A stretch of DNA of 57,523 bases from CAZVFE01 sp964626405 (GCA_964626405.1 CAZVFE010000002.1:1-57523), one strand, 5' to 3'; shown: positions 26,432 through 36,079, counted from the stretch's first letter. Notes: generated by a model not told the origin, from the sequence alone. A program made the numbers and translations.

Positions 26432-29155
26432 ATGAAATTTTATGGGCTTTTCTTTTTGGTATTTATCATTCAATCTTGTTCCATGTTTGAGAATGAGATT
26501 GATTATAATACTGATGTAAAGCCTATTTTAAATAAAAATTGCATTGCCTGTCATGGTGGTGTTAAAAAACAAGGAGGGTTTAGTATTCTATTCGAAGAGG
26601 AGGCATTTGCCAAAACCAAATCTGGCAAGGCAGCAATAATACCATATAAGCCTGAGGAATCGAGTTTTATTCAAAGATTGACCTCACATGATAAAGAGGA
26701 GAGAATGCCATATGAAATGGACCCATTAAGTGAAAAAGAAATAGAAATTCTAACTATGTGGGTGAAGCAAGGGGCAAAATGGGGAAATCACTGGGCCTAT
26801 CAAGATTTGAAAAGTCCACAAATACCCAGTTATTCTTGGTGGAGGATAAAAAAATTAATGCCAGTAGTTAATACTTGGGAAAAGAATGAAATAGACCTAT
26901 TTATTCGGAAAAAACAGAAAGAAATAGGTTTAGTTGAAAATCCAATTGAATCAAGTAGTTCTTTGTTAAGAAGAGTTTATTTAGATATCGTTGGCATATC
27001 TCCTAAAGGGAATGAATATTTCAAATACGCGGATTTAAATGAATTAAACTATGATTTATTGGTGGATTCCCTCTTGTCTGATGATAAATTCGGAGAGAAA
27101 TGGGGAAGTATGTGGCTAGATTTGGCTAGGTATTCAGACACAAAAGGATATGAGAAAGATGAAGGACGATCAATTTGGAAATACCGGGATTATGTAATCC
27201 AATCTTTCAATAAGGATAAACCATATGATCAGTTTATTCGGGAACAATTAGCGGGAGATTTATTGGAAAAACCTACTGAGGAAACCTATATTGCAACAGC
27301 CTTTCATAGAAATACTGCAAATAATGATGAGGGAGGAACGGTAGATGAAGAGTTTCGGACTGCGGCCATTTTAGATAGAGTGAATACAACTTGGGAAGCT
27401 ATTCAAGGAACAAGTTTTAGTTGTGTTCAATGTCATTCACATCCGTATGACCCAATTAAACATGAGGAATATTATCAATACATGGCGTATTTTAATAATA
27501 CAAGTGATGAAGATACCCCAGATGATTCACCATTTTACAGGCATTTTGAGGAAATGACGGATTCCAAAGTTGATTCTCTTCTGAAACTTATTCAAGATCC
27601 AAAAACGCGAAATGAATGGACTAGAACTATTCGATTTTTAGAACCAAAAATATTGCCTCATGATGCGGCAATAATTGATAATGGGGCTTTGCAAGATTCA
27701 AAATATTTAACTATTAGAAATAAAGGAGGAGCCTTATTTAAGGACGTAAATTTTTCGGGTAGTGGTAAAATATTAATTGCTTATGGAAATAAAAATGATA
27801 GTCCTACACAGGTAATTTGGAGGGATGGAGGGCCAAAAGGTAAAATTCTTCATAAGTTCCAATTAAATGGAACTAAATCTTGGGGGTGGACAAATTCGTG
27901 GGAAAATGCAATCATTTCAGTACCAAACTGGATAGGCCAAAGGGATATTTATTGGGAATTATCTAATAGCGGATTAAAAAAAGACGAAAAAATATTATTG
28001 ATGGGTTATTGGATACCACTCCCAGAAACTGTGGAAAATATTCAAAAATTCAATGATATAGTTTTTGAACTCATTCAGGAAAAACCAAAGTATACTACCC
28101 CAGTTTTATTGGAAAATTTAAGTGCATATAATAGAAGTACGCATTTATTTGAAAGAGGTTCATGGTTAAGTCCGGGCAAAATTGTTGAAAGAGATATTCC
28201 TAGTTTATTTAAATCAAGTAATAAAATTAAGAATCGCCTGGATTTGGCCAATTGGATGGTTAGTTCAAAAAATCCACTAACTTCTAGGGTATATGTAAAC
28301 CGAATTTGGGAACAAATATTTGGATTGGGTATTGTTGAGACCTTGGAGGATTTTGGAAGTCAAGGTTTGGCACCAACTAACCAACCATTATTGGATTATT
28401 TAGCCTATAAATTTCAAACGGAATTTAATTATTCCACCAAAAAATTGATAAAATATATACTCCAATCTTCTACTTACCAGCAAAGTGCTCGTATTCAACA
28501 GGAGAATTTGGATAAGGACCCATTTAATATTTATTTATCTCATTTTCCGAGGGTTAGATTAACTCCGGAACAATTAAGGGATCAAGGGCTTTATTGGTCA
28601 GATCTATTATCAGAGAAAAAATTTGGTCCAAGTGTAATGCCTTATCAGCCAGAGGGAGTTTGGAATCAACCGTATTCAGGGATGAAATGGAAAACCTCTG
28701 AAGGGGAAGACCAATTTAGAAGGGCTATCTATACCTATTGGAGGAGATCCAGCCCTTATCCTACCATGATAAATTTTGATGCAGGTATGCGTGAAATATG
28801 TTTATCTAGAAGGATTCGTACAAATACCCCTTTGCAAGCCTTAAATACTTTGAATGATCCAGTATTTCTTCAAATGGCAGAAAATATGGCAAAAAATAAT
28901 TTAAGAAATAAAGAATTTATTCAAGATATTTACTTGAAAATGATAGGAGAGCAGATTTCAAAGGAGAATTATTCTATTTATCATAATCTTTATGAAAAGT
29001 CTTTTTCTTATTATCAAAATAATCCAGAGGATGCAAAAATTCTTATGAAAAGTTGTTTGGATACTTTGGAGAATAAAAATTTTATTGAAATTGCGAGTAA
29101 AACTGTGGTCATCAATACATTATTAAACATAGATTTAGTTCTAAATAAACCTTGA
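26432..29155 (+). CDS. Cytochrome c / DUF1549 / DUF1553 lipoprotein
   Basis: A 907-residue lipoprotein (C16 in IIQSC). An N-terminal planctomycete cytochrome domain has haem motif C37-x2-C40-H41 and MPYEMDPLSEKEIEIL. DUF1549 follows (about 150-360; LRRVYLDIVGISP, WLDLARYSDTKGYEKD) with a second haem-type motif C331-x2-C334-H335 (CVQCHSHPYDPIK). A carbohydrate-binding-like region spans about 420-530 and DUF1553 about 580-880 (NPLTSRVYVNRIWEQIFG, RIRTNTPLQALNTLNDP). The function of this family is unproven; it is thought to work with DUF1501 proteins in periplasmic polysaccharide or sugar metabolism. Tightly coupled with its neighbours. Confidence 0.9.
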   Translation: MKFYGLFFLVFIIQSCSMFENEIDYNTDVKPILNKNCIACHGGVKKQGGFSILFEEEAFAKTKSGKAAIIPYKPEESSFIQRLTSHDKEERMPYEMDPLSEKEIEILTMWVKQGAKWGNHWAYQDLKSPQIPSYSWWRIKKLMPVVNTWEKNEIDLFIRKKQKEIGLVENPIESSSSLLRRVYLDIVGISPKGNEYFKYADLNELNYDLLVDSLLSDDKFGEKWGSMWLDLARYSDTKGYEKDEGRSIWKYRDYVIQSFNKDKPYDQFIREQLAGDLLEKPTEETYIATAFHRNTANNDEGGTVDEEFRTAAILDRVNTTWEAIQGTSFSCVQCHSHPYDPIKHEEYYQYMAYFNNTSDEDTPDDSPFYRHFEEMTDSKVDSLLKLIQDPKTRNEWTRTIRFLEPKILPHDAAIIDNGALQDSKYLTIRNKGGALFKDVNFSGSGKILIAYGNKNDSPTQVIWRDGGPKGKILHKFQLNGTKSWGWTNSWENAIISVPNWIGQRDIYWELSNSGLKKDEKILLMGYWIPLPETVENIQKFNDIVFELIQEKPKYTTPVLLENLSAYNRSTHLFERGSWLSPGKIVERDIPSLFKSSNKIKNRLDLANWMVSSKNPLTSRVYVNRIWEQIFGLGIVETLEDFGSQGLAPTNQPLLDYLAYKFQTEFNYSTKKLIKYILQSSTYQQSARIQQENLDKDPFNIYLSHFPRVRLTPEQLRDQGLYWSDLLSEKKFGPSVMPYQPEGVWNQPYSGMKWKTSEGEDQFRRAIYTYWRRSSPYPTMINFDAGMREICLSRRIRTNTPLQALNTLNDPVFLQMAENMAKNNLRNKEFIQDIYLKMIGEQISKENYSIYHNLYEKSFSYYQNNPEDAKILMKSCLDTLENKNFIEIASKTVVINTLLNIDLVLNKP

Positions 29156-29169
29156 TAAACCTAGAAATT

Positions 29170-30231
29170 ATGAAAAATAATCGAAGAGAATTTATTAAAA
29201 AAAGCTCGGCATTAATGGGAACAGGATTTTTATTGTCGAATAGCAAAAAAAGAGACCGTTCGAATGATCCCATTATATTAGGTCATAATAATTATCAGTA
29301 TAAAGTAATTCCAAATTGGGGGATTTTAGATGCGGGTAAAAACCCTGTTAATGACTGTCATGAATTAGTAGAAGATGCAAAGGGGAGAATAATTTTACTA
29401 ACGAATGAAACAAAAAATAATGTTATTATTTATGATAAATCCGGGAAGTTATTAGAAACTTGGGGAAATTCATATCCTGGAGCTCATGGATTGACAATCA
29501 GTAATGAAGGGGAAGAACAATTTTTATTTATTGCAGATAATACTAGACATCAGGTTATCAAAACAGATTTAAAAGGTAATGAGATTTTAAAATTGGAGTA
29601 TCCTAAGGAGACAGGGGAATATGAACATCCTCATCAATTTGTGCCAACAGAGACTGCCATTAATCCTATAAATGGAGATATTTATGTTGCAGATGGTTAT
29701 GGGATGAATTTTATTACGCAATATGATGCTAAAGGAAATTACATTCGTCATTGGGGAGGAAGGGCAAAGGGTGGCTATGAGGATGAAAAATTTGATACCT
29801 GTCATGGAGTATTAATTGATAACCGCGACCCACATAAACCAACTTTGTTAATTACAGACCGGGTTAATCAATCTTTGAAAAGATTTACCTTGGATGGTAA
29901 ATTTATTGAAAGATATCATTATCCTGGGTCCTATATCTGTAGACCGGTAATACATGGGGAAAATATTATTGCGGCCTGTTATCGAAGTAAGGATAGAAGT
30001 TTAAATGCTTCTGGATATGTTCAAATTATTGGAAAGGATATGAAAGCTATTTCAACCTTAGGTGGAAATGAGCCAATATATACCAACGGGGTTTTGAATG
30101 ACCAATACAAGACGGATGAAAGTGGTATTTTTATTCATCCGCATGATGTTTATGGAGATTCCGATGATAGTATATACGTTGCACAATGGAATTCAAATAA
30201 AACTTATCCAGTTAAATTAGAGAGAGTTTAA
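29170..30231 (+). CDS. Tat-exported NHL/six-bladed beta-propeller protein
   Basis: A 353-residue protein from ATG 29170. An in-frame TTG at 29152 overlaps the previous stop, but the ATG places a clean twin-arginine signal (NNRREFIKKSSALMG) at the N-terminus. The body has repeated NHL-like units such as DAKGNYIRHWGG, DNTRHQVIKTDLKGNEILK and NQSLKRFTLDGKFIERY, with conserved HPHQFVP, DTCHGVLID and IHPHDVY histidine patches. This suits a peptidylglycine-lyase-like or lactonase-type propeller. Its reaction is unknown; the context suggests a periplasmic sugar-oxidation step. Confidence 0.83.
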   Translation: MKNNRREFIKKSSALMGTGFLLSNSKKRDRSNDPIILGHNNYQYKVIPNWGILDAGKNPVNDCHELVEDAKGRIILLTNETKNNVIIYDKSGKLLETWGNSYPGAHGLTISNEGEEQFLFIADNTRHQVIKTDLKGNEILKLEYPKETGEYEHPHQFVPTETAINPINGDIYVADGYGMNFITQYDAKGNYIRHWGGRAKGGYEDEKFDTCHGVLIDNRDPHKPTLLITDRVNQSLKRFTLDGKFIERYHYPGSYICRPVIHGENIIAACYRSKDRSLNASGYVQIIGKDMKAISTLGGNEPIYTNGVLNDQYKTDESGIFIHPHDVYGDSDDSIYVAQWNSNKTYPVKLERV

Positions 30232-30232
30232 A

Positions 30233-32617
30233 ATGTTATTAAAAGAAGGTTTATTTACTGTTTGGGCACAATTTTTTGGTAGATTTCATCCATTGGTTGT
30301 TCATTTACCCATTGGTATTCTAATTTTTGGAGCAATTATTCATTGGTTCTATCTTAAAGAAAAGTCAAAAAAGCGCAATTCTTTGGTAAAATTAACTTTG
30401 TTATGGACATTTATCACATCTCTTATTTCCTGTGGTTTTGGGTATTTACTTTCGCTTTCGGGGGAATATGAGGAAACTATGCTAAGCCAACATCAGAATA
30501 TGGGGCTTTTGTTGGCAATTAGTTCAGGTGTAATATATGCTATGTTACAAACGCCTTATGTAAAGAATTATATTAATGGAATAATTCGTTGGATTTACCT
30601 ATTTTTTATTTTAATGATTTCTATTACGGGACATCTCGGAGGAAATTTAACCCATGGAGAAGGATATTTAAGTCAATTTACTCCTCCCCCCTTTCGTTAT
30701 TGGATGGGAATGGATACGCTTAATTTAGAAGCAGGAGGAGAAAGAAAAATAGATTTGACGACGGCTTTAATTTATGAAGATTTAATTGAGCCAATCATGC
30801 AACAAAAATGTTGGTCGTGTCATAATGATAAGAAGCAGAAAGGAAATTTGAGGATGGATAGTTATGATTTTCTAATGAAGGGAGGAAAACATGGCAAGAT
30901 AATTGTTGGTGGTAATTCAAAGGATAGTGAATTATTAGTACGAGTTAATTTAGAGGAAAGTCATGATGAACATATGCCCCCTAAGGGAAAATTAGGACTT
31001 ACAAAAACTGAAATTTTATTAATTGAATGGTGGATTAATGAAGGAGCAAAGAAGGGAGTGAAATATCAGGGAGCTAATCTACCGAAGGAAGTAAAAGATT
31101 ATATTAATTCCTTAAATTCAGAAGATGGTCCAAGGTTTTCAAAGATTATTTTAGAGGAAATTGAACCAATTCAGGAGGCGAAATTAAGAAGCTTTAAAGA
31201 AAAGGGAATTATTTTGAATACGCTTTCCATGGATAATAATCACCTTGAATTTAATTCATTAAACTATTCAGATTTAAAGGATGAAGATTTGGATGGGATA
31301 GAAGATTTAAAGGATCACCTGGTTTATTTAAAAATTGCAAGAACAAAAATTTCCAATGCTTCAGCAAAAAGAATAAAGCAACTAGAAAATTTGGTCAAAT
31401 TAGATGTTTCAGGGAATAATATTGATGATGAATTCGTGAAGGAAATAATGAATTTGCCTTATTTAGAGGTTTTAAATCTGTATAATACAAAGATTAGTAA
31501 AAAGACATTGGAATATATTAAGAATTTTAAAAGTTTGAAAAAAGTATTTTTATATGGAACAAAGGTAGATTCCAATTATGTCCAAGATTCAAAAGCAATG
31601 AAACTTTCCATAGGCTCCTATACTAAGGGGAATCAAGGAGGAATTTCATTTGTGGAATTTAATAAGGAAACAAATACCTTTAAAAAGCTGGATGAATTAG
31701 ATCAAAAAAATGCTTCTTTTCAGGCCTTTACTAATGATGGTGAATATTTTTATTCAGTAACGGAGTTTGGGAGAAATTCTACTTTAGTAGCTTATAAAAA
31801 AACTCTTGATGGAAAATATGAAAAATTGAATCAATTATCTACGAAAGGTGAGGACCCATGCTATATTGAATTAGGTCCAAATGGCATGATTTATACGGCA
31901 AATTATTCAGGAGGCAATATTTCTGTTTTTTCTACAAAAGAAGGAAAACTCAATAAATTAGAACAATTAATTGAATATAAAGGGAGTTCTAAAAATAAGG
32001 ATAGGCAAGAATCCTCTCATCCACATAAAGTGGTGATTAGCCCAGATTCTAAATTTGTTTTTATTCCAGATTTAGGTACGGATAAGATTTATAGGCATAA
32101 AATTTTAAGGGATGGTAAATTAGGAGAAAAAGAAATAAGTGCAGAATTGGAACCAGGATCTGGACCAAGGCATTTGGTATTTCATCCAAATGGAAAATTT
32201 GCTTATTTGATAACTGAATTAAGTGGAGAGGTATATTATTTTTATTATCAGGATGGTAAATTAACACTAAAGAATAAATATTTAGTGGATGATTCAAAAG
32301 CTAAAACAAAGGGTAGTGCCCATATTTCCATCAGCCCCAATCAAGAATTTTTGATGATTTCAAATCGGATTTCTAAGGAGGAACTGGTTTGTTTTCGAAT
32401 CGGGGAAATTGGGAGTCTGAAAAAAGTATTTAGTCAAAAAGTTGGTCCTATGCCCCGATTTTTTCTTTTTTCCAAAGATGGAAAAATTTTATTTGTGGGA
32501 AGTCAGTCTGAAAATTATATTCAAGCTTATAAATTTAATTTAGATAGTGGGGAATTCTCACCACTGGGTGAAAAATGGGCTATAGAATCTCCAGTATGTT
32601 TCAATCAATTGGACTAA
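30233..32617 (+). CDS. DUF2231 membrane / cytochrome c / LRR / lactonase fusion
   Basis: A 794-residue protein. Residues 1-145 form a DUF2231-type membrane domain with about four helices and HPLVVHLPIG. About 170-285 is a planctomycete cytochrome c domain with C193-x2-C196-H197 and MPPKGKLGLTKTEILLIEWW. About 340-450 is a short leucine-rich segment. From M456 to the end (339 residues) lies a complete seven-bladed YbhE/6-phosphogluconolactonase-like propeller starting KLSIGSYTKG and containing SSHPHKVVISPD and GSGPRHLVFHPNGKFAYLI. Free-standing lactonases have the same length, so M456 may mark the old start codon. Last gene of the operon; its stop overlaps the lysR stop. Confidence 0.88.
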   Translation: MLLKEGLFTVWAQFFGRFHPLVVHLPIGILIFGAIIHWFYLKEKSKKRNSLVKLTLLWTFITSLISCGFGYLLSLSGEYEETMLSQHQNMGLLLAISSGVIYAMLQTPYVKNYINGIIRWIYLFFILMISITGHLGGNLTHGEGYLSQFTPPPFRYWMGMDTLNLEAGGERKIDLTTALIYEDLIEPIMQQKCWSCHNDKKQKGNLRMDSYDFLMKGGKHGKIIVGGNSKDSELLVRVNLEESHDEHMPPKGKLGLTKTEILLIEWWINEGAKKGVKYQGANLPKEVKDYINSLNSEDGPRFSKIILEEIEPIQEAKLRSFKEKGIILNTLSMDNNHLEFNSLNYSDLKDEDLDGIEDLKDHLVYLKIARTKISNASAKRIKQLENLVKLDVSGNNIDDEFVKEIMNLPYLEVLNLYNTKISKKTLEYIKNFKSLKKVFLYGTKVDSNYVQDSKAMKLSIGSYTKGNQGGISFVEFNKETNTFKKLDELDQKNASFQAFTNDGEYFYSVTEFGRNSTLVAYKKTLDGKYEKLNQLSTKGEDPCYIELGPNGMIYTANYSGGNISVFSTKEGKLNKLEQLIEYKGSSKNKDRQESSHPHKVVISPDSKFVFIPDLGTDKIYRHKILRDGKLGEKEISAELEPGSGPRHLVFHPNGKFAYLITELSGEVYYFYYQDGKLTLKNKYLVDDSKAKTKGSAHISISPNQEFLMISNRISKEELVCFRIGEIGSLKKVFSQKVGPMPRFFLFSKDGKILFVGSQSENYIQAYKFNLDSGEFSPLGEKWAIESPVCFNQLD

Positions 32618-33522
32618 TGAAGTATTTTTTCAATAATTTCTGATTGATGTTTTTTAATATGACTTAAAAAGCTTTCTGCTACAGGAGAAAGATTTTTTCC
32701 TTTAAGCCAAATTAGTTGCCAATCTGCAGTAAGAGGTAGTTCAGGGTATTTGATTATTTTTATTTCTCCAGAAATTAATTCCTTTTTGATTCCAACTTCT
32801 GGCATAATGGTAAATCCCAAATTGGCTAAAATTGCTTGTTTTTTCCCTTCATTTGAAGAAAATTCCATTACCTTCCCAGGCTTGATTTTATTTGTATTTA
32901 GAAATTTTTCAATTAATCCTCTCGTTCCAGATCCTTGCTCTCTTAATAATAATGTGTATTTCTCAAAAATAGATTTCTTATTTTTTACCATTTCTTCATG
33001 GGAATTGGCATGACAAACCATATAAAGTTTGTTTTCAAAAAGCTCTAAATTCTCGGTATTTAAATTTTCTGGATTTAGGAATCCTAAAGCAAAATCAACT
33101 GTATTATTTTCTAAGGATACTAATACGTTTTCTTTATTTGATACTTCAAATTTTACTTCTACTTTTGGATTTTTTTTGATAAAACCAGCAACCATTTCTG
33201 GTAGTAAATATGCCCCAGAAGAAACAGAATTTATGGTTAGTTTGCCTGTTAATTCTCCTTTATATGCAGAAGCAATATAGGTCATTTCATGTGCTTGTTG
33301 AAGTATTTTTTCTGCAGCATCTGCAATTTCATTCCCAAAATCAGTAATATAAATTTTTCTTCCTACTACTTCAGTAAGAGGAAGCTCAAATTGTTCTTGG
33401 AAATTTTTTAACTGAATGGAAATAGCAGGTTGAGTTAATTTATGTTCTTCTGCAGCTTTTGTGACACTTTGGGTTTTTTTAACAGTTAAGAAAATTTGAA
33501 GTTGTTTTAGGGTGTAATTCAT
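32614..33522 (-). CDS. LysR-family transcriptional regulator
   Basis: A 302-residue LTTR. The N-terminal winged HTH (about 1-60) reads TLKQLQIFLTVKKTQSVTKAAEEHKLTQPAIS, and the effector domain (about 90-295) contains LLREQGSGTRGLIEKF, a CbbR/CysB-like signature. It is convergent with the big operon (4-nt overlap of stops) and divergent from the lipoprotein gene at 33674. An imperfect palindrome in that spacer is a candidate autoregulatory site. The effector is unknown, and nothing in the sequence shows whether it also controls the sugar-oxidation operon. Confidence 0.93.
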   Translation of the reverse strand: MNYTLKQLQIFLTVKKTQSVTKAAEEHKLTQPAISIQLKNFQEQFELPLTEVVGRKIYITDFGNEIADAAEKILQQAHEMTYIASAYKGELTGKLTINSVSSGAYLLPEMVAGFIKKNPKVEVKFEVSNKENVLVSLENNTVDFALGFLNPENLNTENLELFENKLYMVCHANSHEEMVKNKKSIFEKYTLLLREQGSGTRGLIEKFLNTNKIKPGKVMEFSSNEGKKQAILANLGFTIMPEVGIKKELISGEIKIIKYPELPLTADWQLIWLKGKNLSPVAESFLSHIKKHQSEIIEKILH

Positions 33523-33580
33523 AATATTAAAGGTTCCTTTTTATAAAAAAGAATAATTGTTTAAACAGTTGTTATGGAGA

Positions 33581-33614
33581 TAATTATATTAAATTCAATC
33601 AAATTTAATAATTA
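33581..33614. promoter_or_regulatory. Inverted repeat and -7 element upstream of lysR
   Basis: An AT-rich imperfect palindrome has a left arm TAATTATATTAAATT (33581-33595) and a right arm AATTTAATAATTA (33602-33614), differing by a 2-nt bulge. The minus-strand octamer TAAATTTG (33600-33607, TAnnTTTG) sits inside it, so a bound regulator would cover the lysR promoter. Confidence 0.4.
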
Positions 33615-33673
33615 TTTGTTTTAATACTGATTTTATTCTTTCTTTTTATTTAGATTTATTATAAAAATATAAA

Positions 33674-34102
33674 ATGCGCTATTTAATTCTAATTTTTCTT
33701 ATTCTTGTTTATTCCTGTAAAAAAGAAGAAATTACTCCTTCTAATGATCTTCAAGTAAATATTAAAAAATGGGAATCATTAAAAATTAATAATTACCAGT
33801 TTGAATACACTCATAATTGTTTTTGTTCCGAGGAGTATCGAGGACCTTTTAATATTGAAGTAAAAAATGGGGAGGTGTATTCCGTTAATGGGGTATTAGG
33901 AAATGGAAATTCCATGGTTCAATTACCAACAATAGATTCACTTTTCCAGTTTGTTGAAAAATCACAATTAAGTAATTATGAAACACTGACCGTCAAATAC
34001 GATCCAAATTATGGATTTCCAACTGATTTTTGGATTGATCCTAATAAAATGATTGCTGATGAGGAATTTGGTTTTAGTCTTTCTAATTTTCAAAAAAAAT
34101 AA
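33674..34102 (+). CDS. Small DUF6174-like lipoprotein
   Basis: A 142-residue lipoprotein (lipobox LVYSC near residue 15). The mature part has the DUF6174 plan: a Trp near the start (KKWESLKINNYQFEY), a CFCSEEY motif, then FNIEVKNGEVYSV, a central 'IDSLFQFVE' helix, and the C-terminal VKYDPNYGFPTDFWID. Function unknown; such proteins are common small periplasmic proteins of Bacteroidota. It lies between lysR (divergent) and the Gfo/Idh gene 31 nt downstream, so it may be co-transcribed with that gene. Confidence 0.78.
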   Translation: MRYLILIFLILVYSCKKEEITPSNDLQVNIKKWESLKINNYQFEYTHNCFCSEEYRGPFNIEVKNGEVYSVNGVLGNGNSMVQLPTIDSLFQFVEKSQLSNYETLTVKYDPNYGFPTDFWIDPNKMIADEEFGFSLSNFQKK

Positions 34103-34133
34103 TATATTTAAGAATTAAATAAAACCTATTAAT

Positions 34134-35573
34134 ATGTCAAATCAATCCCGTAGAGATTTTGTTAAAAAAGCGGCAATTGCTGCAGGTGCATTTTATATTG
34201 TACCACGTCATGTATTAGGTAAGGGACATATCGCCCCTTCCGATAAACTAAATATCCTTGGTGTTGGAGGTGGAGGAAAAGGTTATGGAGATATCATGAG
34301 TTCTTACAAAGGTGGAGCAGAGAATATTGTTGGAGTGGTAGATGTTGATGATCGTCAGCTTGGAAGAATTAAAGAAAAGCTTCCATCTGGAACGCAATAT
34401 TATAAAGATTTTAGAGTTGCTTTAGATAAATTAGGTAGTTCAGTTGATGCTGTTATTGTTTCTACTCCAGATAATACCCATGCAACAATTGCAATGGAAT
34501 CTATGGGTAGAGGAAAGCATGTTTATGTTCAAAAGCCTTTGACGCATGATATATATGAGGCGAGAATGTTAACTGAAAAGGCTCGTCAAATGAAGGTTGT
34601 TACCCAAATGGGAAATCAAGGAGCTTCAAATGATGGGGTTCGTCAAATGATAGAATGGTTTGATGATGGGATTATAGGAACTGTAAATGAAGTAAGAGTA
34701 TGGACGAATCGTCCGGTATGGCCACAAGGAATTCCTTATCCAAGGGAAGCTCAACCTGTACCAAAAGAATTGGATTGGGATTTATGGTTAGGGCCAGCTC
34801 CGTATAGAGAATATAATTCAGCTTTGCTACCATTTAAATGGAGAGGCTGGTGGGATTATGGAACAGGAGCATTAGGAGATATGGGTTGTCATTTATTAGA
34901 CGCCCCATTCCAAGTATTAGGAATTAGAGATGCAAAAGATGTTGAATGTTCTGTTGGAGCAGTGTTTTTAAAAGATTGGACTCCTGAGTGGATTCCAGAA
35001 GGCTGTCCTCCGTCTTCCATGGTAACTTTAAATTATGGTGCTTCAGAAAGAAATAAATCGAATGTTAAATTAACCTGGTATGATGGCGGATTGAGAGCAC
35101 CACATCCTGAAGGTATTCCTTCCTCAGAAATAATTGGAGAAGAAGATGGTTCAAATGGTGTAATTTTGATGGGATCTAAGGGAATCATGACTTGCGCTAC
35201 TTATTCAATTGATCCAAAGATTTATATAGATGGCAAGAGGGTACCAAACGAAGATTTGCCAAATAAAGTTAAAATTCCTAGAGTGAAAGACGGTAGCGGA
35301 GGACATAATTATCAATGGGTTGAGGCATGTAAGGCAGGATTTGGAAATATGAATGTAAGTTCTCCATTTGATTATGCCGGACCATTTACCGAATCAGTAT
35401 TAATGGGTAATTTGGCTATTCGTTCTTATATGCTTAGAGAAAATAATGATCCTAAAGGGAAATTTATTGGTAGACAAAAATTATTGTGGGATGCAAAAAA
35501 TATGCGCGTAACTAATTTTGAGCCTGCCAATCAGTTTGTAAAAAGAGATTATAGAGAAGGTTGGAAATTATAA
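34134..35573 (+). CDS. Tat-exported Gfo/Idh/MocA oxidoreductase (paralogue)
   Basis: A 479-residue paralogue of the enzyme at 13622. Twin-arginine signal NQSRRDFVKKAAIAAGAF, Rossmann motif GVGGGGKG, catalytic-type lysine K134 in YVQKPLTHDIYEARMLTEKA, WRGWWDYGTGALGDMGCHLLDAPF, and the same C-terminal NMRVTNFEPANQFV segment. It is probably an exported NAD(P)-dependent sugar oxidoreductase. Downstream, TAATG joins it to a cupin gene, so the pair may oxidise and isomerise a sugar. The retained active-site lysine distinguishes it from the atypical cytoplasmic member at 20135. Confidence 0.9.
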   Translation: MSNQSRRDFVKKAAIAAGAFYIVPRHVLGKGHIAPSDKLNILGVGGGGKGYGDIMSSYKGGAENIVGVVDVDDRQLGRIKEKLPSGTQYYKDFRVALDKLGSSVDAVIVSTPDNTHATIAMESMGRGKHVYVQKPLTHDIYEARMLTEKARQMKVVTQMGNQGASNDGVRQMIEWFDDGIIGTVNEVRVWTNRPVWPQGIPYPREAQPVPKELDWDLWLGPAPYREYNSALLPFKWRGWWDYGTGALGDMGCHLLDAPFQVLGIRDAKDVECSVGAVFLKDWTPEWIPEGCPPSSMVTLNYGASERNKSNVKLTWYDGGLRAPHPEGIPSSEIIGEEDGSNGVILMGSKGIMTCATYSIDPKIYIDGKRVPNEDLPNKVKIPRVKDGSGGHNYQWVEACKAGFGNMNVSSPFDYAGPFTESVLMGNLAIRSYMLRENNDPKGKFIGRQKLLWDAKNMRVTNFEPANQFVKRDYREGWKL

Positions 35574-36079
35574 TGAATTTAAATTTTAAAGATACGGATT
35601 CGGTTTTTACTGAATTAGAAAAATATATTCTAGAGCAAAATTTTTCAATAGATAGGTTTGATTTTAATCGTCCTTGGGGTGGCTTCTTCGTTTTGAAAGA
35701 AGAAGATGCCCCAAGTTTTGCTCAAAAATATTTTCCTGAATTAGATTTTAATAAAATTCAGATTACGAATAAATTAAGTCCAAAATTTTTGGTTGTTTTT
35801 CCCCAAAAACGACTTTCTTGGCAATACCATTTTCGTAGAGCAGAAATTTGGAAAGTGATTCAGGGCCCAGTAAAAGTTGGGATTTCTGAGACAGACCAAG
35901 AAGAGGAACCACAAACCTTTCAAGTAGGAGATACAATATCTTTGTATCAAGGACAAAGACATCGTCTTATTGGAGATAATCTCATTGGGATTGTTGCTGA
36001 AATATGGCAACATACGGATGAAAACTCCCCAAGCGACGAGGATGATATTGTCCGTTTGCAAGACGATTTCGGTCGTTAA
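35573..36079 (+). CDS. Cupin, type II mannose-6-phosphate-isomerase-like
   Basis: A 168-residue single-domain cupin from ATG 35573, which shares its A with the preceding TAA. Signature motifs are RPWGGFFVL, SPKFLVVFPQKRLSWQYHFRRAEIW (metal-binding His and Glu) and LYQGQRHRLIG. The metal-binding pattern H-x-x-R/A-E and later H is that of type II phosphomannose isomerases, though Bacteroidota homologues are also annotated 'phosphoheptose isomerase'. True substrate unresolved. A TTG at 35561 would add four residues but is less likely. Confidence 0.78.
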   Translation: MNLNFKDTDSVFTELEKYILEQNFSIDRFDFNRPWGGFFVLKEEDAPSFAQKYFPELDFNKIQITNKLSPKFLVVFPQKRLSWQYHFRRAEIWKVIQGPVKVGISETDQEEEPQTFQVGDTISLYQGQRHRLIGDNLIGIVAEIWQHTDENSPSDEDDIVRLQDDFGR

